Shown: one piece after another, positions 14,299-21,692 of the stretch
Position numbering within the stretch: the first letter of the stretch is position 1
Layout: each line of letters starts with the position of its first letter
Source: Bacteroidetes bacterium UBA4414
GTDB taxonomy: Bacteria > Bacteroidota > Bacteroidia > Chitinophagales > Chitinophagaceae
Direction: 5' to 3'
NCBI GenBank assembly: GCA_002389765.1
Contig: DGQM01000007.1
Coordinates: 1-21,692, forward strand
Length of the DNA stretch: 21,692 nt
Made by a program: the position numbers and the translations under genes
The notes under the pieces: model-generated
Database searches by the model: none
Told to the model about the DNA's origin: nothing
What the model saw: only the letters and a program-made list of their open reading frames with translations

Positions 14299-14922
14299 AT
14301 GTACAGACTTATACCTATTATACTATTATGCCTGCTGGTTGGTTGCAAGGCAAATGAAGAAAAGCTAATCAGAAAAACCCTGAGCGATTATAAATCTGCA
14401 GTGCTTAAAGACAATGGCAACGAAGCTGTGAAATATGTAGATAGTCAGACCATTACTTATTATCAGCATTTAAAGGAAAGTGCTATGACTCTTGATAGCA
14501 TAGATATAGAACGTATGCGGCTGATGGACAGATTTCAAATGATACTGATGAAACATTTGCTGAAGCCTGAAGAACTACGCAAGATGGATGGCAGACAAAT
14601 ATTTGCCATCCTCATAAAAAACAGAACCATTAGCAAAGAGAGTTTTATAAAAGCTACCATTGGCAAATTAACTATACACGAAAACTTTGCTTCGGCACAA
14701 ATACTAATAGATAAGAGACCAGTAGATGTATTTGAAATGACATTTTCTAAAGAACGTGGTAGATGGAAAGTAATGGTACTTGAGATGCTACGTACTGTAG
14801 AGCCTTTTCTGAAAGAACAGATTGATAAAAAAGGTACTGATGAACACGTGCTCTTCGACCTTGTAGCAAACGAACTGAATGGCAAATATCTGGAGCAGAA
14901 TGTATGGCACCCATATAAATAG
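14299..14922 (+). CDS. Lipoprotein of unknown function
   Basis: A 207-residue lipoprotein. The ATG at 14299 gives MYRLIPIILLCLLVGCKANEEK, with a clear LVGC lipobox; a TTG eight codons upstream would only lengthen the basic leader and is unlikely. The mature part is highly charged and alpha/beta, opening with LIRKTLSDYKSAVLKDNGNEAVKYVDSQTITYY, which looks like the start of an NTF2/SnoaL-type or limonene-epoxide-isomerase-like fold used by many lipoproteins that measure or bind small ligands. That fold guess rests on the pattern only. Just after the stop lies copy 4 of the GTCATTGCGAGG repeat. Confidence 0.78.
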   Translation: MYRLIPIILLCLLVGCKANEEKLIRKTLSDYKSAVLKDNGNEAVKYVDSQTITYYQHLKESAMTLDSIDIERMRLMDRFQMILMKHLLKPEELRKMDGRQIFAILIKNRTISKESFIKATIGKLTIHENFASAQILIDKRPVDVFEMTFSKERGRWKVMVLEMLRTVEPFLKEQIDKKGTDEHVLFDLVANELNGKYLEQNVWHPYK

Positions 14923-14930
14923 CGCTCATT

Positions 14931-14960
14931 TCGCGAGGTTGCTTCGTGCCTCGCAATGAC
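14931..14960 (-). repeat. Dispersed repeat, copy 4
   Basis: TCGCGAGGTTGCTTCGTGCC followed by TCGCAATGAC: the same family as the copies at 11383, 11811 and 11862. It lies 9 bases after the lipoprotein stop. Confidence 0.85.
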
Positions 14961-15053
14961 ACTCATTTAATATCCACACTCATTATAATATACCCCTATA
15001 ACCCCACTCAATACACAGTAACCATCGTTACATAACAAATAGGCTTTATTGAT

Positions 15054-15061
15054 TACCTTTG
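15054..15061 (+). promoter_or_regulatory. -7 promoter element TACCTTTG of pruA
   Basis: TACCTTTG fits TAnnTTTG and is followed by GCATCCGC, a common context for strong Bacteroidota promoters. It predicts a leader of about 60 bases before the pruA ATG. The -33 box is not clear. Confidence 0.6.
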
Positions 15062-15128
15062 CATCCGCAAGTGGGGTAGTACGCAGGGTACTATCTACTT
15101 TCTACTTAAGACTAAAGACTAATAAAAC

Positions 15129-16763
15129 ATGCATAACGCTTATTTTCATTACGAGTTGCCGAAGAACGAAACGGTACTGAATTATGGTCCTAAAAGCCCT
15201 GAACGTGCTGCACTGCAAAAAGCCATTGCAGACCTGAAAGCAGAGGTGCGCGATATCCCGATGTACATCAACGGACAAGAGGTACGCACAGGCGATAAGA
15301 AAGAAATTCGTCCGCCACACGAAACAGGCCATTTGTTAGGTCATTTTCATGCAGGTGGTGCAGAGCATGTAAAGCAAGCTATCGATGCTGCGCTGGAGGC
15401 TCGTAAAAGCTGGGCAGAAATGCCATGGGAACATCGTGCTGCCATCTTCCTGAAGGCTGCCGAATTGCTGGCTACAAAGTATCGCTTCAAAATGAATGCG
15501 GCTACTATGCTGGGGCAAAGCAAGAATGCTTATCAGGCAGAGATAGACAGTGCATGCGAGCTGATAGACTTCCTGCGTTTCAATGTGCATTTCCTTGCAA
15601 AAATCTATAACGAACAACCAATATCTACACCTGCCTTCCACAACCGTATGGAGTACCGTCCGCTGGAGGGCTTTGTACTGGCTGTAACACCGTTCAACTT
15701 TACGGCTATCGGTGGCAACCTGCCTACTGCACCTGCTATGTGCGGCAACGTAGTGGTATGGAAACCTGCTAATACACAGATATACAGTGCTTCTGTATTT
15801 ATGGAGATACTGATGGAAGCGGGTTTGCCTGCGGGTGTTATCAACCTGGTATATCCTCCTGGCCCTGTAGTGGGCGAAATATGCTATGCACATCCTGATT
15901 TTGCAGGTGTTCACTTCACAGGTTCTACAGGCGTATTCCAAAGCATGTGGAAGAGCATAGGCGAGAACATCGCTAAGTACAAATCTTACCCGCGCATAGT
16001 TGGCGAAACAGGTGGTAAAGACTTTGTAATGGTACACCCAAGTGCTAATGCAGATGCTGTTGTGGCAAACCTTGCCCGTGGTGCTTTCGAGTATCAGGGA
16101 CAGAAGTGTAGTGCTGCAAGCCGTGCATACCTGCCTAGCAATCTGGCAGAAGAAATCAAGACAAAACTGGTAGCTGAAATAAAAACCATGAAGATGGGTG
16201 TGGTAGATGATTTTACCAACTTCATCAACGCGGTGATAGACGAGAAGTCTTTCAACAGCCTGGCAAAATATATAGATGGTGTAAAGAACAGCAACGGACA
16301 GGCTAGCATACTGTGTGGTGGTACGTACGATAGCAGCAAAGGCTGGTACATAGAGCCTACTGTGATAGAAGCTAAAACACCTGACTACGTTACGATGTGC
16401 GAAGAGTTGTTTGGCCCTGTGTTGACTATCTACACATACGAAGCAGACAAGTGGGAAGACATCCTTGACACGGTAGATCATACAAGTGGTTATGCACTGA
16501 CGGGTGCTATCTTCTCTCAAGACCGTTATGCAGCAGAGTATATGACACGCAAACTGGTAAATGCTGCGGGCAATTTCTACATCAACGATAAGCCAACGGG
16601 TGCAGTAGTTGGTCAACAGCCATTTGGTGGTGCACGTGCATCGGGTACCAACGATAAAGCAGGCTCTGCATTAAACCTGTATCGCTGGTTGAGTGCTCGT
16701 ACCATCAAGGAAACATACGTACCTGTTACAGACTACAGGTATCCTTTCCATCAGGCTGATTAA
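15129..16763 (+). CDS. pruA: L-glutamate gamma-semialdehyde (delta-1-pyrroline-5-carboxylate) dehydrogenase
   Basis: A 544-residue ALDH4-family enzyme that oxidises glutamate semialdehyde to glutamate with NAD+, the second step of proline breakdown and the last step of arginine/ornithine breakdown. Landmarks: VTPFNFTAIGGNLPTAPA at 186-203 and WKPAN at 211-215 (NAD site), FTGSTGVF at 263-270, GETGGKDF at 292-299 (catalytic Glu293), EYQGQKCSAASR at 321-332 (nucleophile Cys327), and PFGGARASGTNDKAG near the end. It is the stand-alone dehydrogenase, not fused to proline dehydrogenase; length fits the eukaryote-like Bacteroidota form. Its own promoter element and terminator suggest a single-gene transcript. 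Confidence 0.96.
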   Translation: MHNAYFHYELPKNETVLNYGPKSPERAALQKAIADLKAEVRDIPMYINGQEVRTGDKKEIRPPHETGHLLGHFHAGGAEHVKQAIDAALEARKSWAEMPWEHRAAIFLKAAELLATKYRFKMNAATMLGQSKNAYQAEIDSACELIDFLRFNVHFLAKIYNEQPISTPAFHNRMEYRPLEGFVLAVTPFNFTAIGGNLPTAPAMCGNVVVWKPANTQIYSASVFMEILMEAGLPAGVINLVYPPGPVVGEICYAHPDFAGVHFTGSTGVFQSMWKSIGENIAKYKSYPRIVGETGGKDFVMVHPSANADAVVANLARGAFEYQGQKCSAASRAYLPSNLAEEIKTKLVAEIKTMKMGVVDDFTNFINAVIDEKSFNSLAKYIDGVKNSNGQASILCGGTYDSSKGWYIEPTVIEAKTPDYVTMCEELFGPVLTIYTYEADKWEDILDTVDHTSGYALTGAIFSQDRYAAEYMTRKLVNAAGNFYINDKPTGAVVGQQPFGGARASGTNDKAGSALNLYRWLSARTIKETYVPVTDYRYPFHQAD

Positions 16764-16786
16764 TTAAAAGCACGAAATACGAATAG

Positions 16787-16829
16787 CTAAATCCTAAACG
16801 GTTCTCACTGTTTAGGATTTAGTTTTTTT
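16787..16829 (+). terminator. Intrinsic terminator of pruA
   Basis: CTAAATCCTAAAC at 16787-16799 pairs perfectly with GTTTAGGATTTAG at 16810-16822 around a 10-base loop, followed by seven T. The left arm belongs to the repeat also seen inside the primase-like gene. Confidence 0.88.
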
Positions 16830-16834
16830 ATAGC

Positions 16835-17419
16835 TTAGTTATTTAATAACCATGTAGGTCGCTTACTCTTATCGGGTGCTTTGTAGGGGGTAGGTGGTTT
16901 CAGGTAGTTAGCCTTCGCCACGGCATATATCACTTCCCATGCTTGTTTGTTGGTGGGTTGTACCCAGTTATTACCAATAGTTTTCCATTCGGTAGAAAGG
17001 TGTTGTAAACCTAATACATCTATCACTGCCTGTTCGGCCACGTAATAGTCTTTACGGTATTGCAGCAGGTAGCCTCCATTTGTTTTGTGATAGGTTGTTG
17101 CTTCTTCGTAGTGCTTAAACCACACATTCAGGTATGCACCACAACCTGCGGTGTACATACAGTCTTCGGTAATCATGCTTTCGCGAAATGCAGCCCAGTT
17201 GTCATACCCATTCTCAATAGCCAGTACATGGTACGCATGTTTTAGCCTGTAGAAATCGATGTCATTAATAATAACCTGTGTATTGCTGTGTTGCAAAAAG
17301 GGTAGTTGCAGGAAACGTTCTGCTGCTTTTTGTTGGCGGTTAGCGTCTTCGCCTTTCAGATGCTTTAGCAGGATGGATGCTCTTGTCTTCTGCTCCTGCA
17401 GTCTGTTAGTATTGTTCAT
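16835..17419 (-). CDS. Uncharacterised 194-residue protein
   Basis: A soluble protein with no signal peptide. The segment at about 57-82, DFYRLKHAYHVLAIENGYDNWAAF, matches the LKxAxxVIAxExGFxSWxxL pattern found in many bacterial proteins next to ankyrin or glyoxalase domains. The middle is rich in aromatic residues (CGAYLNVWFKHYEEATTYHKTNGGYLLQYRKDYYV), and the C-terminal part (NKQAWEVIYAVAKANYLKP) is helical. No enzyme motif is visible, and I cannot name a function. It converges on pruA and is divergent from a small lipoprotein gene. Confidence 0.75.
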   Translation of the reverse strand: MNNTNRLQEQKTRASILLKHLKGEDANRQQKAAERFLQLPFLQHSNTQVIINDIDFYRLKHAYHVLAIENGYDNWAAFRESMITEDCMYTAGCGAYLNVWFKHYEEATTYHKTNGGYLLQYRKDYYVAEQAVIDVLGLQHLSTEWKTIGNNWVQPTNKQAWEVIYAVAKANYLKPPTPYKAPDKSKRPTWLLNN

Positions 17420-17583
17420 ATTAAACCTGTTATTGCCATACCCACTATCGGCAGATTTATATAAACACTTACTGTATTGGTAAGATAGTGCAAGGTGAAT
17501 TCATCTTTTGTGGGAATGGCGTCCTGCAAGCCATTGCAAAGGTAGGTAAAAAATGATTGCAGAATTCTCTCTATATTTATGCC

Positions 17584-17919
17584 ATGCAAAAGTTGTTTCT
17601 TTTTCTCGCGGTAATACTCTTAGCATCGTCTTGTCAGGAATGCAGCCGATATGCCAAGAACTATGTGGCAGATAGAGAAACACGCAAACCCATTATAGGT
17701 GCACAAGTATTTTGCGTAGCTGCTACCAATGGCAAGCAAGAGTTGGAAAAGAATTATTATACAGACAGTATCGGTTCTTTCGAGGCTATGTTTACCAAAG
17801 GTGGTGTAACACAATGCCCGGTTATGAAGATGACCATCAGCAAGTCGGGCTACTATCCATCTCGTTTCTGGGACCCTGCCGTAGGCGATACACTCTTTCT
17901 CGACAGGATTACTAATTAG
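17584..17919 (+). CDS. Small lipoprotein with carboxypeptidase-regulatory-like fold
   Basis: A 111-residue lipoprotein from the ATG at 17584: MQKLFLFLAVILLASSC with the lipid-carrying Cys at residue 17. The TTG nine codons upstream is not needed. The mature part, NYVADRETRKPIIGAQVFCVAA...YYTDSIGSFEAMF...MTISKSGYYPSRF, follows the beta-sandwich pattern of carboxypeptidase-like regulatory domains (a change of ornament, then DSxGxF, then SKxGY). It ends tail to tail with the hybrid kinase gene; the two stop codons overlap by two bases. Confidence 0.82.
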   Translation: MQKLFLFLAVILLASSCQECSRYAKNYVADRETRKPIIGAQVFCVAATNGKQELEKNYYTDSIGSFEAMFTKGGVTQCPVMKMTISKSGYYPSRFWDPAVGDTLFLDRITN

Positions 17920-19691
17920 TGCATCAATTGTTTGCGGGCTACAATATTCTCCAGTTTGTTGTGTAGCTCAGTCATGTTCACAGGCTTGTACAGGAAGTTG
18001 TTGAAACCTGCACTGAATATCTCTTGCTGTTCTGTTACAGATGCGGTAAATGCGATGATGTAGATATTGGCTTTATTATTGTCTTCCAGTGTTCTTATTT
18101 TATGTACTGCTTCGTAGCCGTTTAGTACGGGCATGTGCAGATCCATCAGTATGGCATCGTAGTCGTTGTTTACACAGGATTCAAAAGCCAGTTGTCCGTT
18201 CTCTACCAGTGTAGCTTGTATGTTCAGCTTCTCCAGTTGTTTCTTCATCAGCAGTCGGTTCACATCATTATCCTCTGCTACCAGCAGACGCAGGTGGCTG
18301 TAGTCTGCATGTTCGGTATTGTTCGCTGCTTGTTGTATTTGTGGTACTATGGCAAATGGTATGGTAAATGAAAACTTAGAACCATTACCAGGGCTGCTAT
18401 CCAGATGTAGTTCGCTGCCAAACAATGCGAGTATCTGCTTCACAATGGCAAGTCCAAGACCTGTACCACCATATTTGCGTGTAGTATGGCTTTCTGCTTG
18501 TGTAAATGATTCAAATATAGCCTCGTGTTTATCGGGGTGTATGCCTATACCTGTGTCTGTAATAGAAAACTGTACGGTTGCTTTATCATCACTCATCGCT
18601 ACACATTTCAACTTCACCGTAATACTGCCATGCTCAGTAAACTTGATTGCATTACCACCCAGATTATACATCAGTTGCGATAGTCGGGTAGGGTCGCTCG
18701 ATACCCAAAGCTTATCCAGTTGCGGGTCTGTATCCAGTACAAAATCCAGTTTCTTGCTATTGGCTTTTACACGCATACCCGTACATATATTCTGCATAAA
18801 CTCAGACAGGCGAAAGCTTACTTTCTCCAGCACCATTTTATCAGAATCTATCTTACTGAAGTCGAGTACGTTATTGATGAGCGATAATAAATCGTTGGCA
18901 GAATGTTGCAGTATGTGCAGGTTTTCCTTCTGGCGTTCTTCGGGTTTGTCTTCTATCAGCAGTTCGGTAATGCCTATTACAGAGTTGAGTGGTGTACGCA
19001 ATTCGTGCGACATGGTAGAGAGGAAGCTCGATTTTGTAGCAGCCAGTTTCTGTGCTTCGAGCATAGATACTTTCAGCTTATTATTCAAGGCTTCTTTATC
19101 TCTTATATTCTGCATAAATGCCTCATAAAACATGTACTGGCATATGATGATGGTAACAAAATTGAGCGCAGCTAACAGCTCGTATGCAGGGGAAGCTAAT
19201 TGCTGAAAGTCTGTATTATTGAGGTGAACCGTAACATCGCCACCCATAGCCAAAAAACCTACAATAGGTGTAGTACATACGATAGCATATATAATACCAA
19301 TCCTGCTGCCCAGTATATAAAAGCCACCCATGATGACCATGAACAGGAATTGCAGTGCTATCAGGTTGATGTGTTTGGCATACAGAAAAATACTGGTCCA
19401 TACCAATGCTATGCCCATACCCAGCATAATGTGCGCAATAGGTTTCAGTGCCGATGGCTTTGTGAGCAGCCTCCATACTAACGCACTATACACCAGGGTA
19501 GAAATGGTAGCACGTACTACCTGTGTGGTTTGATGCTTGGGTAATACAACACCAATTACAATCAGCCCCTTAATGATGCTGAATAACAATATGATATAGC
19601 AGATAATGAAACGCGACCTCAGATAGTTATCATCCTCATTCTTCAATGCGTTAGTTGCAGGTAGTGTAATACGCGTAAGGAGTTTGTGCAT
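17916..19691 (-). CDS. Hybrid sensor histidine kinase with receiver domain
   Basis: A 591-residue membrane kinase. Residues 27-190 hold about six hydrophobic helices forming a membrane sensor. A short coiled coil leads to the dimerisation domain with SHELRTPLNSVIG at 228-240 (His229). The ATPase domain has NLGGNAIKFT at 343-352, DTGIGI at 379-384 and GGTGLGLAI at 408-416. A receiver domain follows at 467-585: Glu473/Asp474, phosphoacceptor Asp517 in LMDLHMP, Thr549 and Lys569 are all present. All catalytic parts look intact. There is no DNA-binding output domain and no response-regulator gene next to it, so phosphate probably passes to a separate Hpt protein or works by internal relay. The stimulus is unknown. 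Confidence 0.93.
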   Translation of the reverse strand: MHKLLTRITLPATNALKNEDDNYLRSRFIICYIILLFSIIKGLIVIGVVLPKHQTTQVVRATISTLVYSALVWRLLTKPSALKPIAHIMLGMGIALVWTSIFLYAKHINLIALQFLFMVIMGGFYILGSRIGIIYAIVCTTPIVGFLAMGGDVTVHLNNTDFQQLASPAYELLAALNFVTIIICQYMFYEAFMQNIRDKEALNNKLKVSMLEAQKLAATKSSFLSTMSHELRTPLNSVIGITELLIEDKPEERQKENLHILQHSANDLLSLINNVLDFSKIDSDKMVLEKVSFRLSEFMQNICTGMRVKANSKKLDFVLDTDPQLDKLWVSSDPTRLSQLMYNLGGNAIKFTEHGSITVKLKCVAMSDDKATVQFSITDTGIGIHPDKHEAIFESFTQAESHTTRKYGGTGLGLAIVKQILALFGSELHLDSSPGNGSKFSFTIPFAIVPQIQQAANNTEHADYSHLRLLVAEDNDVNRLLMKKQLEKLNIQATLVENGQLAFESCVNNDYDAILMDLHMPVLNGYEAVHKIRTLEDNNKANIYIIAFTASVTEQQEIFSAGFNNFLYKPVNMTELHNKLENIVARKQLMH

Positions 19692-19711
19692 GTTTTGTTA
19701 TCAGTACAGTA

Positions 19712-19741
19712 TAAATATACTATTCAAAACCACTGTTCAAA
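19712..19741 (-). promoter_or_regulatory. Possible promoter of the hybrid kinase gene
   Basis: On the minus strand TTTG (19741-19738) is followed after 18 bases by TATATTTA (19719-19712), close to the TTTG/TAnnTTTG pair of Bacteroidota. The last base of the -7 box is off consensus. The gene start lies about 20 bases downstream. Confidence 0.4.
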
Positions 19742-19777
19742 ATAGCGTGCGATAGTTTTATCGGAAGATTAACCCAT

Positions 19778-19808
19778 AAAAAAACAGTGCGATGATATAC
19801 CGCACTGT
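19778..19808 (-). terminator. Intrinsic terminator of the MATE gene
   Basis: On the minus strand ACAGTGCG pairs with CGCACTGT (19784-19791 and 19801-19808 on the plus strand) around a 9-base loop, followed by a run of seven T. It lies 22 bases after the MATE stop codon. Confidence 0.85.
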
Positions 19809-19830
19809 CTTGTAGATTTTATTGTATTTA

Positions 19831-21237
19831 TTACACCTTGATAGTCTTCCATTTACCTCTTTTAAAGAGTAAAATTGCTACAACGGCAATAGCACTCTCT
19901 GCAACAGGTATGGCAAGAAAAACACCTGTTTCGCCAAAGCCAAGTGTTTTAGCCAGTATGTATGCCAGTGGTATCTGAAATGCCCAAAAGCCAAAGAGAT
20001 TGATAATCGTAGGTGTCTTTGTATCGCCTGCACCGTTGAAGGATTGAGACACTACCATACCATAACCATAGAATGCATAACCAAGACTAACGAAGCGCAG
20101 ACATTTTACACCGCTTGCTATTACATCTTTGTTGGTAGTAAAGAACATCATAATCCATTCTGCACCGGTAAAGAACAAAACAGCAACTGTTACCAGAAAA
20201 AACATATTGTACTTCGCAGCTTTCCATACAGATTGCTCAGCACGATCGGGCAGTTGTGCCCCAAGGTTCTGACCAACAAGTGTAGCAGCAGCATTGGCCA
20301 TGCCCCATGCAGGCAGTATGGTGAATACGATAACACGTATAGCAATTGTATAACCTGCCAGTGCATCGCTGCCATAGTCTGCCAATATCTTTACCAGAAA
20401 TATCCAGCTGGCAGATGCTATGAGGAACTGTGCTGTACCACCGGATGCCAGTTTCAGTACACTACCCATCACAGGAAAATCGAAACTGATGTGCTTGCGC
20501 AGAATACGTATCACACCCTTGCCATTAAACAAGTGGTATAATTGATACAACACACCCACACCACGTCCTATAGTAGTAGCCAATGCCGCACCGGTAAGCC
20601 CCATCGCGGGTATCGGGCCAAAGCCATTGATAAGCGTAGGGCAGAGGATGATGTTCAGTATATTGGCTATCCACAGTGAACGCATGGCTATAGAAGCATC
20701 ACCCGCACCACGGAATATACCATTGATAAGGAAAAGCAACATGATAACGATATTGCTACCCATCAGCAGTTGTGTATAGTGATAATTATGTTCTACCATC
20801 TGAGGGTCTCCACCCATCAGCATCAGCAGCTCTTTAGCATAGAAGATACCCGCAATGCTCACTATTAAACTAATAAAAACACCTACATATATAGCCTGCA
20901 TACCGCCGTGTGCAGCACCATCAGGATTCTTTTCTCCTATACGCCTGGCCACCAGTGCTGTAGCACCCATAGATATACCCCATGCCACAGAGTAGAGTAT
21001 GGTAAGCATGCTTTCTGTAAGCCCAACAGTAGCTATAGCGTCTGTACCCAGTTTACTTACAAAGAATACATCGACAACGGCAAACAGCGATTCCATCACC
21101 ATCTCCAGTATCATGGGTACCGATAGCATAAAGATGGCCTTGTTAATACTTCCAGTTGTATAGTCTTGCTCTACGCCTTTAACCGCCTGAGCGAATAAAC
21201 GTAATATATTAGTACGTGGTTGTTCACGTTCTTGCAT
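19831..21237 (-). CDS. MATE family efflux transporter
   Basis: A 468-residue inner-membrane transporter of the MATE family, which expels drugs or metabolites in exchange for Na+ or H+. About 12 hydrophobic helices are visible. The N-terminal repeat opens with MLSVPMILEMVMESLFAVVDVFFVSKLGTDAIATVGLTESM and continues WGISMGATALVARRIG; the second half repeats the pattern with AWGMANAAATLVGQNLGA and VVSQSFNGAGDTKTP, both typical of the family. The start at the ATG ending at 21237 gives a short polar leader. The substrate cannot be told. Upstream is a 455-base stretch without genes. Confidence 0.95.
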   Translation of the reverse strand: MQEREQPRTNILRLFAQAVKGVEQDYTTGSINKAIFMLSVPMILEMVMESLFAVVDVFFVSKLGTDAIATVGLTESMLTILYSVAWGISMGATALVARRIGEKNPDGAAHGGMQAIYVGVFISLIVSIAGIFYAKELLMLMGGDPQMVEHNYHYTQLLMGSNIVIMLLFLINGIFRGAGDASIAMRSLWIANILNIILCPTLINGFGPIPAMGLTGAALATTIGRGVGVLYQLYHLFNGKGVIRILRKHISFDFPVMGSVLKLASGGTAQFLIASASWIFLVKILADYGSDALAGYTIAIRVIVFTILPAWGMANAAATLVGQNLGAQLPDRAEQSVWKAAKYNMFFLVTVAVLFFTGAEWIMMFFTTNKDVIASGVKCLRFVSLGYAFYGYGMVVSQSFNGAGDTKTPTIINLFGFWAFQIPLAYILAKTLGFGETGVFLAIPVAESAIAVVAILLFKRGKWKTIKV

Positions 21238-21616
21238 AATGAATTGTTTTAATGGTTAATGAAAATGTAGCTTGCCCCTGAAATGTGAGAATTACCGACA
21301 GAACGCCATACGGAATAGATACCCCCATAAAGAGGTACATGGTTTAATCAGCTCCGCACAAATGGGGAAAAATTTGAATTGAAATCATCACCCGAACACA
21401 GCGGGTGGAATACTTAAATGTTCATCGTTCGTAGGAATGTGTTGCAAAACTATAGAAAAATGTTTTACAAAAACGTACCAATAGCCTCTGTTCATAAAAC
21501 AAATATTGTGTTTATGACAAAGTAAAATCAACCAACTTGTTTACAAACTGTGCAAATACGACAGTTTAGGGGCTATTTGCGTCAAAAAATATTATTTATT
21601 GAATATATTCATGGTT
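21238..21616. other. Gene-free leader region upstream of the MATE gene
   Basis: No open reading frame is convincing. On the minus strand TAGTTTTG (21452-21445) fits the TAnnTTTG -7 consensus and would give a leader of about 200 bases. That leader has a 6-bp hairpin, CACCCG at 21389-21394 with CGGGTG at 21402-21407, and a possible longer pairing of CCCCAT at 21333-21338 with ATGGGG at 21362-21367. No known riboswitch was recognised. Confidence 0.45.
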
Positions 21617-21692
21617 TTCTCAATACCTACAGCTGCAAAATCCTCAAATCTGTTGATATTATAGAGAGTTTTGCAGCTGTAGGTATTGAGAA
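21617..21692. repeat. Perfect 24-bp inverted repeat at the window end
   Basis: The 24 bases 21617-21640 (opening TTCTCAATACCTACAGCTGC) are the exact reverse complement of 21669-21692, which closes the window. The 28-base spacer shows no internal pairing. It could be the end of an insertion sequence or a small invertible or hairpin element, but because it stops exactly at the edge it could also be a fold-back from assembly. Confidence 0.85.

Noticed and set aside
14747..14962. Minus-strand frame of 71 codons starting MSLRGTKQP
   Set aside because: Its start is translated from the dispersed GTCATTGCGAGG repeat and the rest is the antisense of a lipoprotein gene.
15336..16616. Minus-strand open frame of 426 codons
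   Set aside because: It is antisense to pruA; the product is rich in Cys, Tyr, His and Arg with no domain, typical of a shadow frame.
21617..21692. CRISPR array start at the window end
   Set aside because: The two 24-bp units are inverted, not direct, and only two are seen; no cas gene is present.

Overview
The window looks like a stretch of chromosome from a Bacteroidota bacterium, probably close to Chitinophagaceae (the family is less certain than the phylum). Reasons: a secreted enzyme with a C-terminal type IX secretion (T9SS) sorting domain, many small lipoproteins with LxxC lipoboxes, promoter elements of the Bacteroidota form TAnnTTTG, little Shine-Dalgarno signal, and dispersed AT-rich intergenic repeats. 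No rRNA, tRNA, transposase or integrase was found.

Layout. 1-3.8 kb: a 70-residue free-standing T9SS-sorting-domain-like protein faces a secreted agmatine/peptidyl-arginine deiminase-like enzyme; divergent from the latter are a small secreted protein and a DDAH-like amidinohydrolase. Two guanidine-modifying superfamily enzymes therefore sit back to back, one predicted exported and one cytosolic. 3.8-6.7 kb: a minus-strand group of a small lipoprotein, an HPP membrane protein, a two-helix membrane protein and an APC amino-acid permease. 6.7-7.3 kb: a 0.6 kb gene-free stretch made of hairpins and dispersed repeats. 7.3-8.6 kb: a CHASE3-PAS sensor that ends after the phosphoacceptor-helix domain, with no kinase ATPase domain.

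8.9-12.9 kb is the accessory region and the most interesting part. A RepA-like AAA ATPase with a C-terminal helix-turn-helix and a zinc-finger/Toprim primase-like protein (DUF6371-like) look like the helicase and primase of a mobile or plasmid-derived replication module. Between them lie two cargo genes, each bracketed by its own inverted repeats: a winged-helix/TIR protein with a duplicated W-P-x-D-Y-R-M-Q motif (about 60-bp imperfect inverted repeats) and a 114-residue unknown protein (perfect 28-bp inverted repeats). The TIR gene is clearly more A+T-rich than the rest, and the flanking genes also turn A+T-rich on the side facing it. This looks like a cargo slot, perhaps for phage defence, inside a replication module.

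13.0-17.9 kb: housekeeping and small envelope genes (three lipoproteins, a YdeI/OmpD-associated protein, delta-1-pyrroline-5-carboxylate dehydrogenase, and a small protein of unknown function). 17.9-21.2 kb: a hybrid histidine kinase and a MATE efflux transporter, both on the minus strand. The last 76 bases form a perfect 24-bp inverted repeat that reaches exactly to the end of the window.

How they work together: the DDAH-like and deiminase-like enzymes, the amino-acid permease and P5C dehydrogenase would all fit use of arginine, related guanidino compounds and amino acids, but they do not form one operon and that link is inference.
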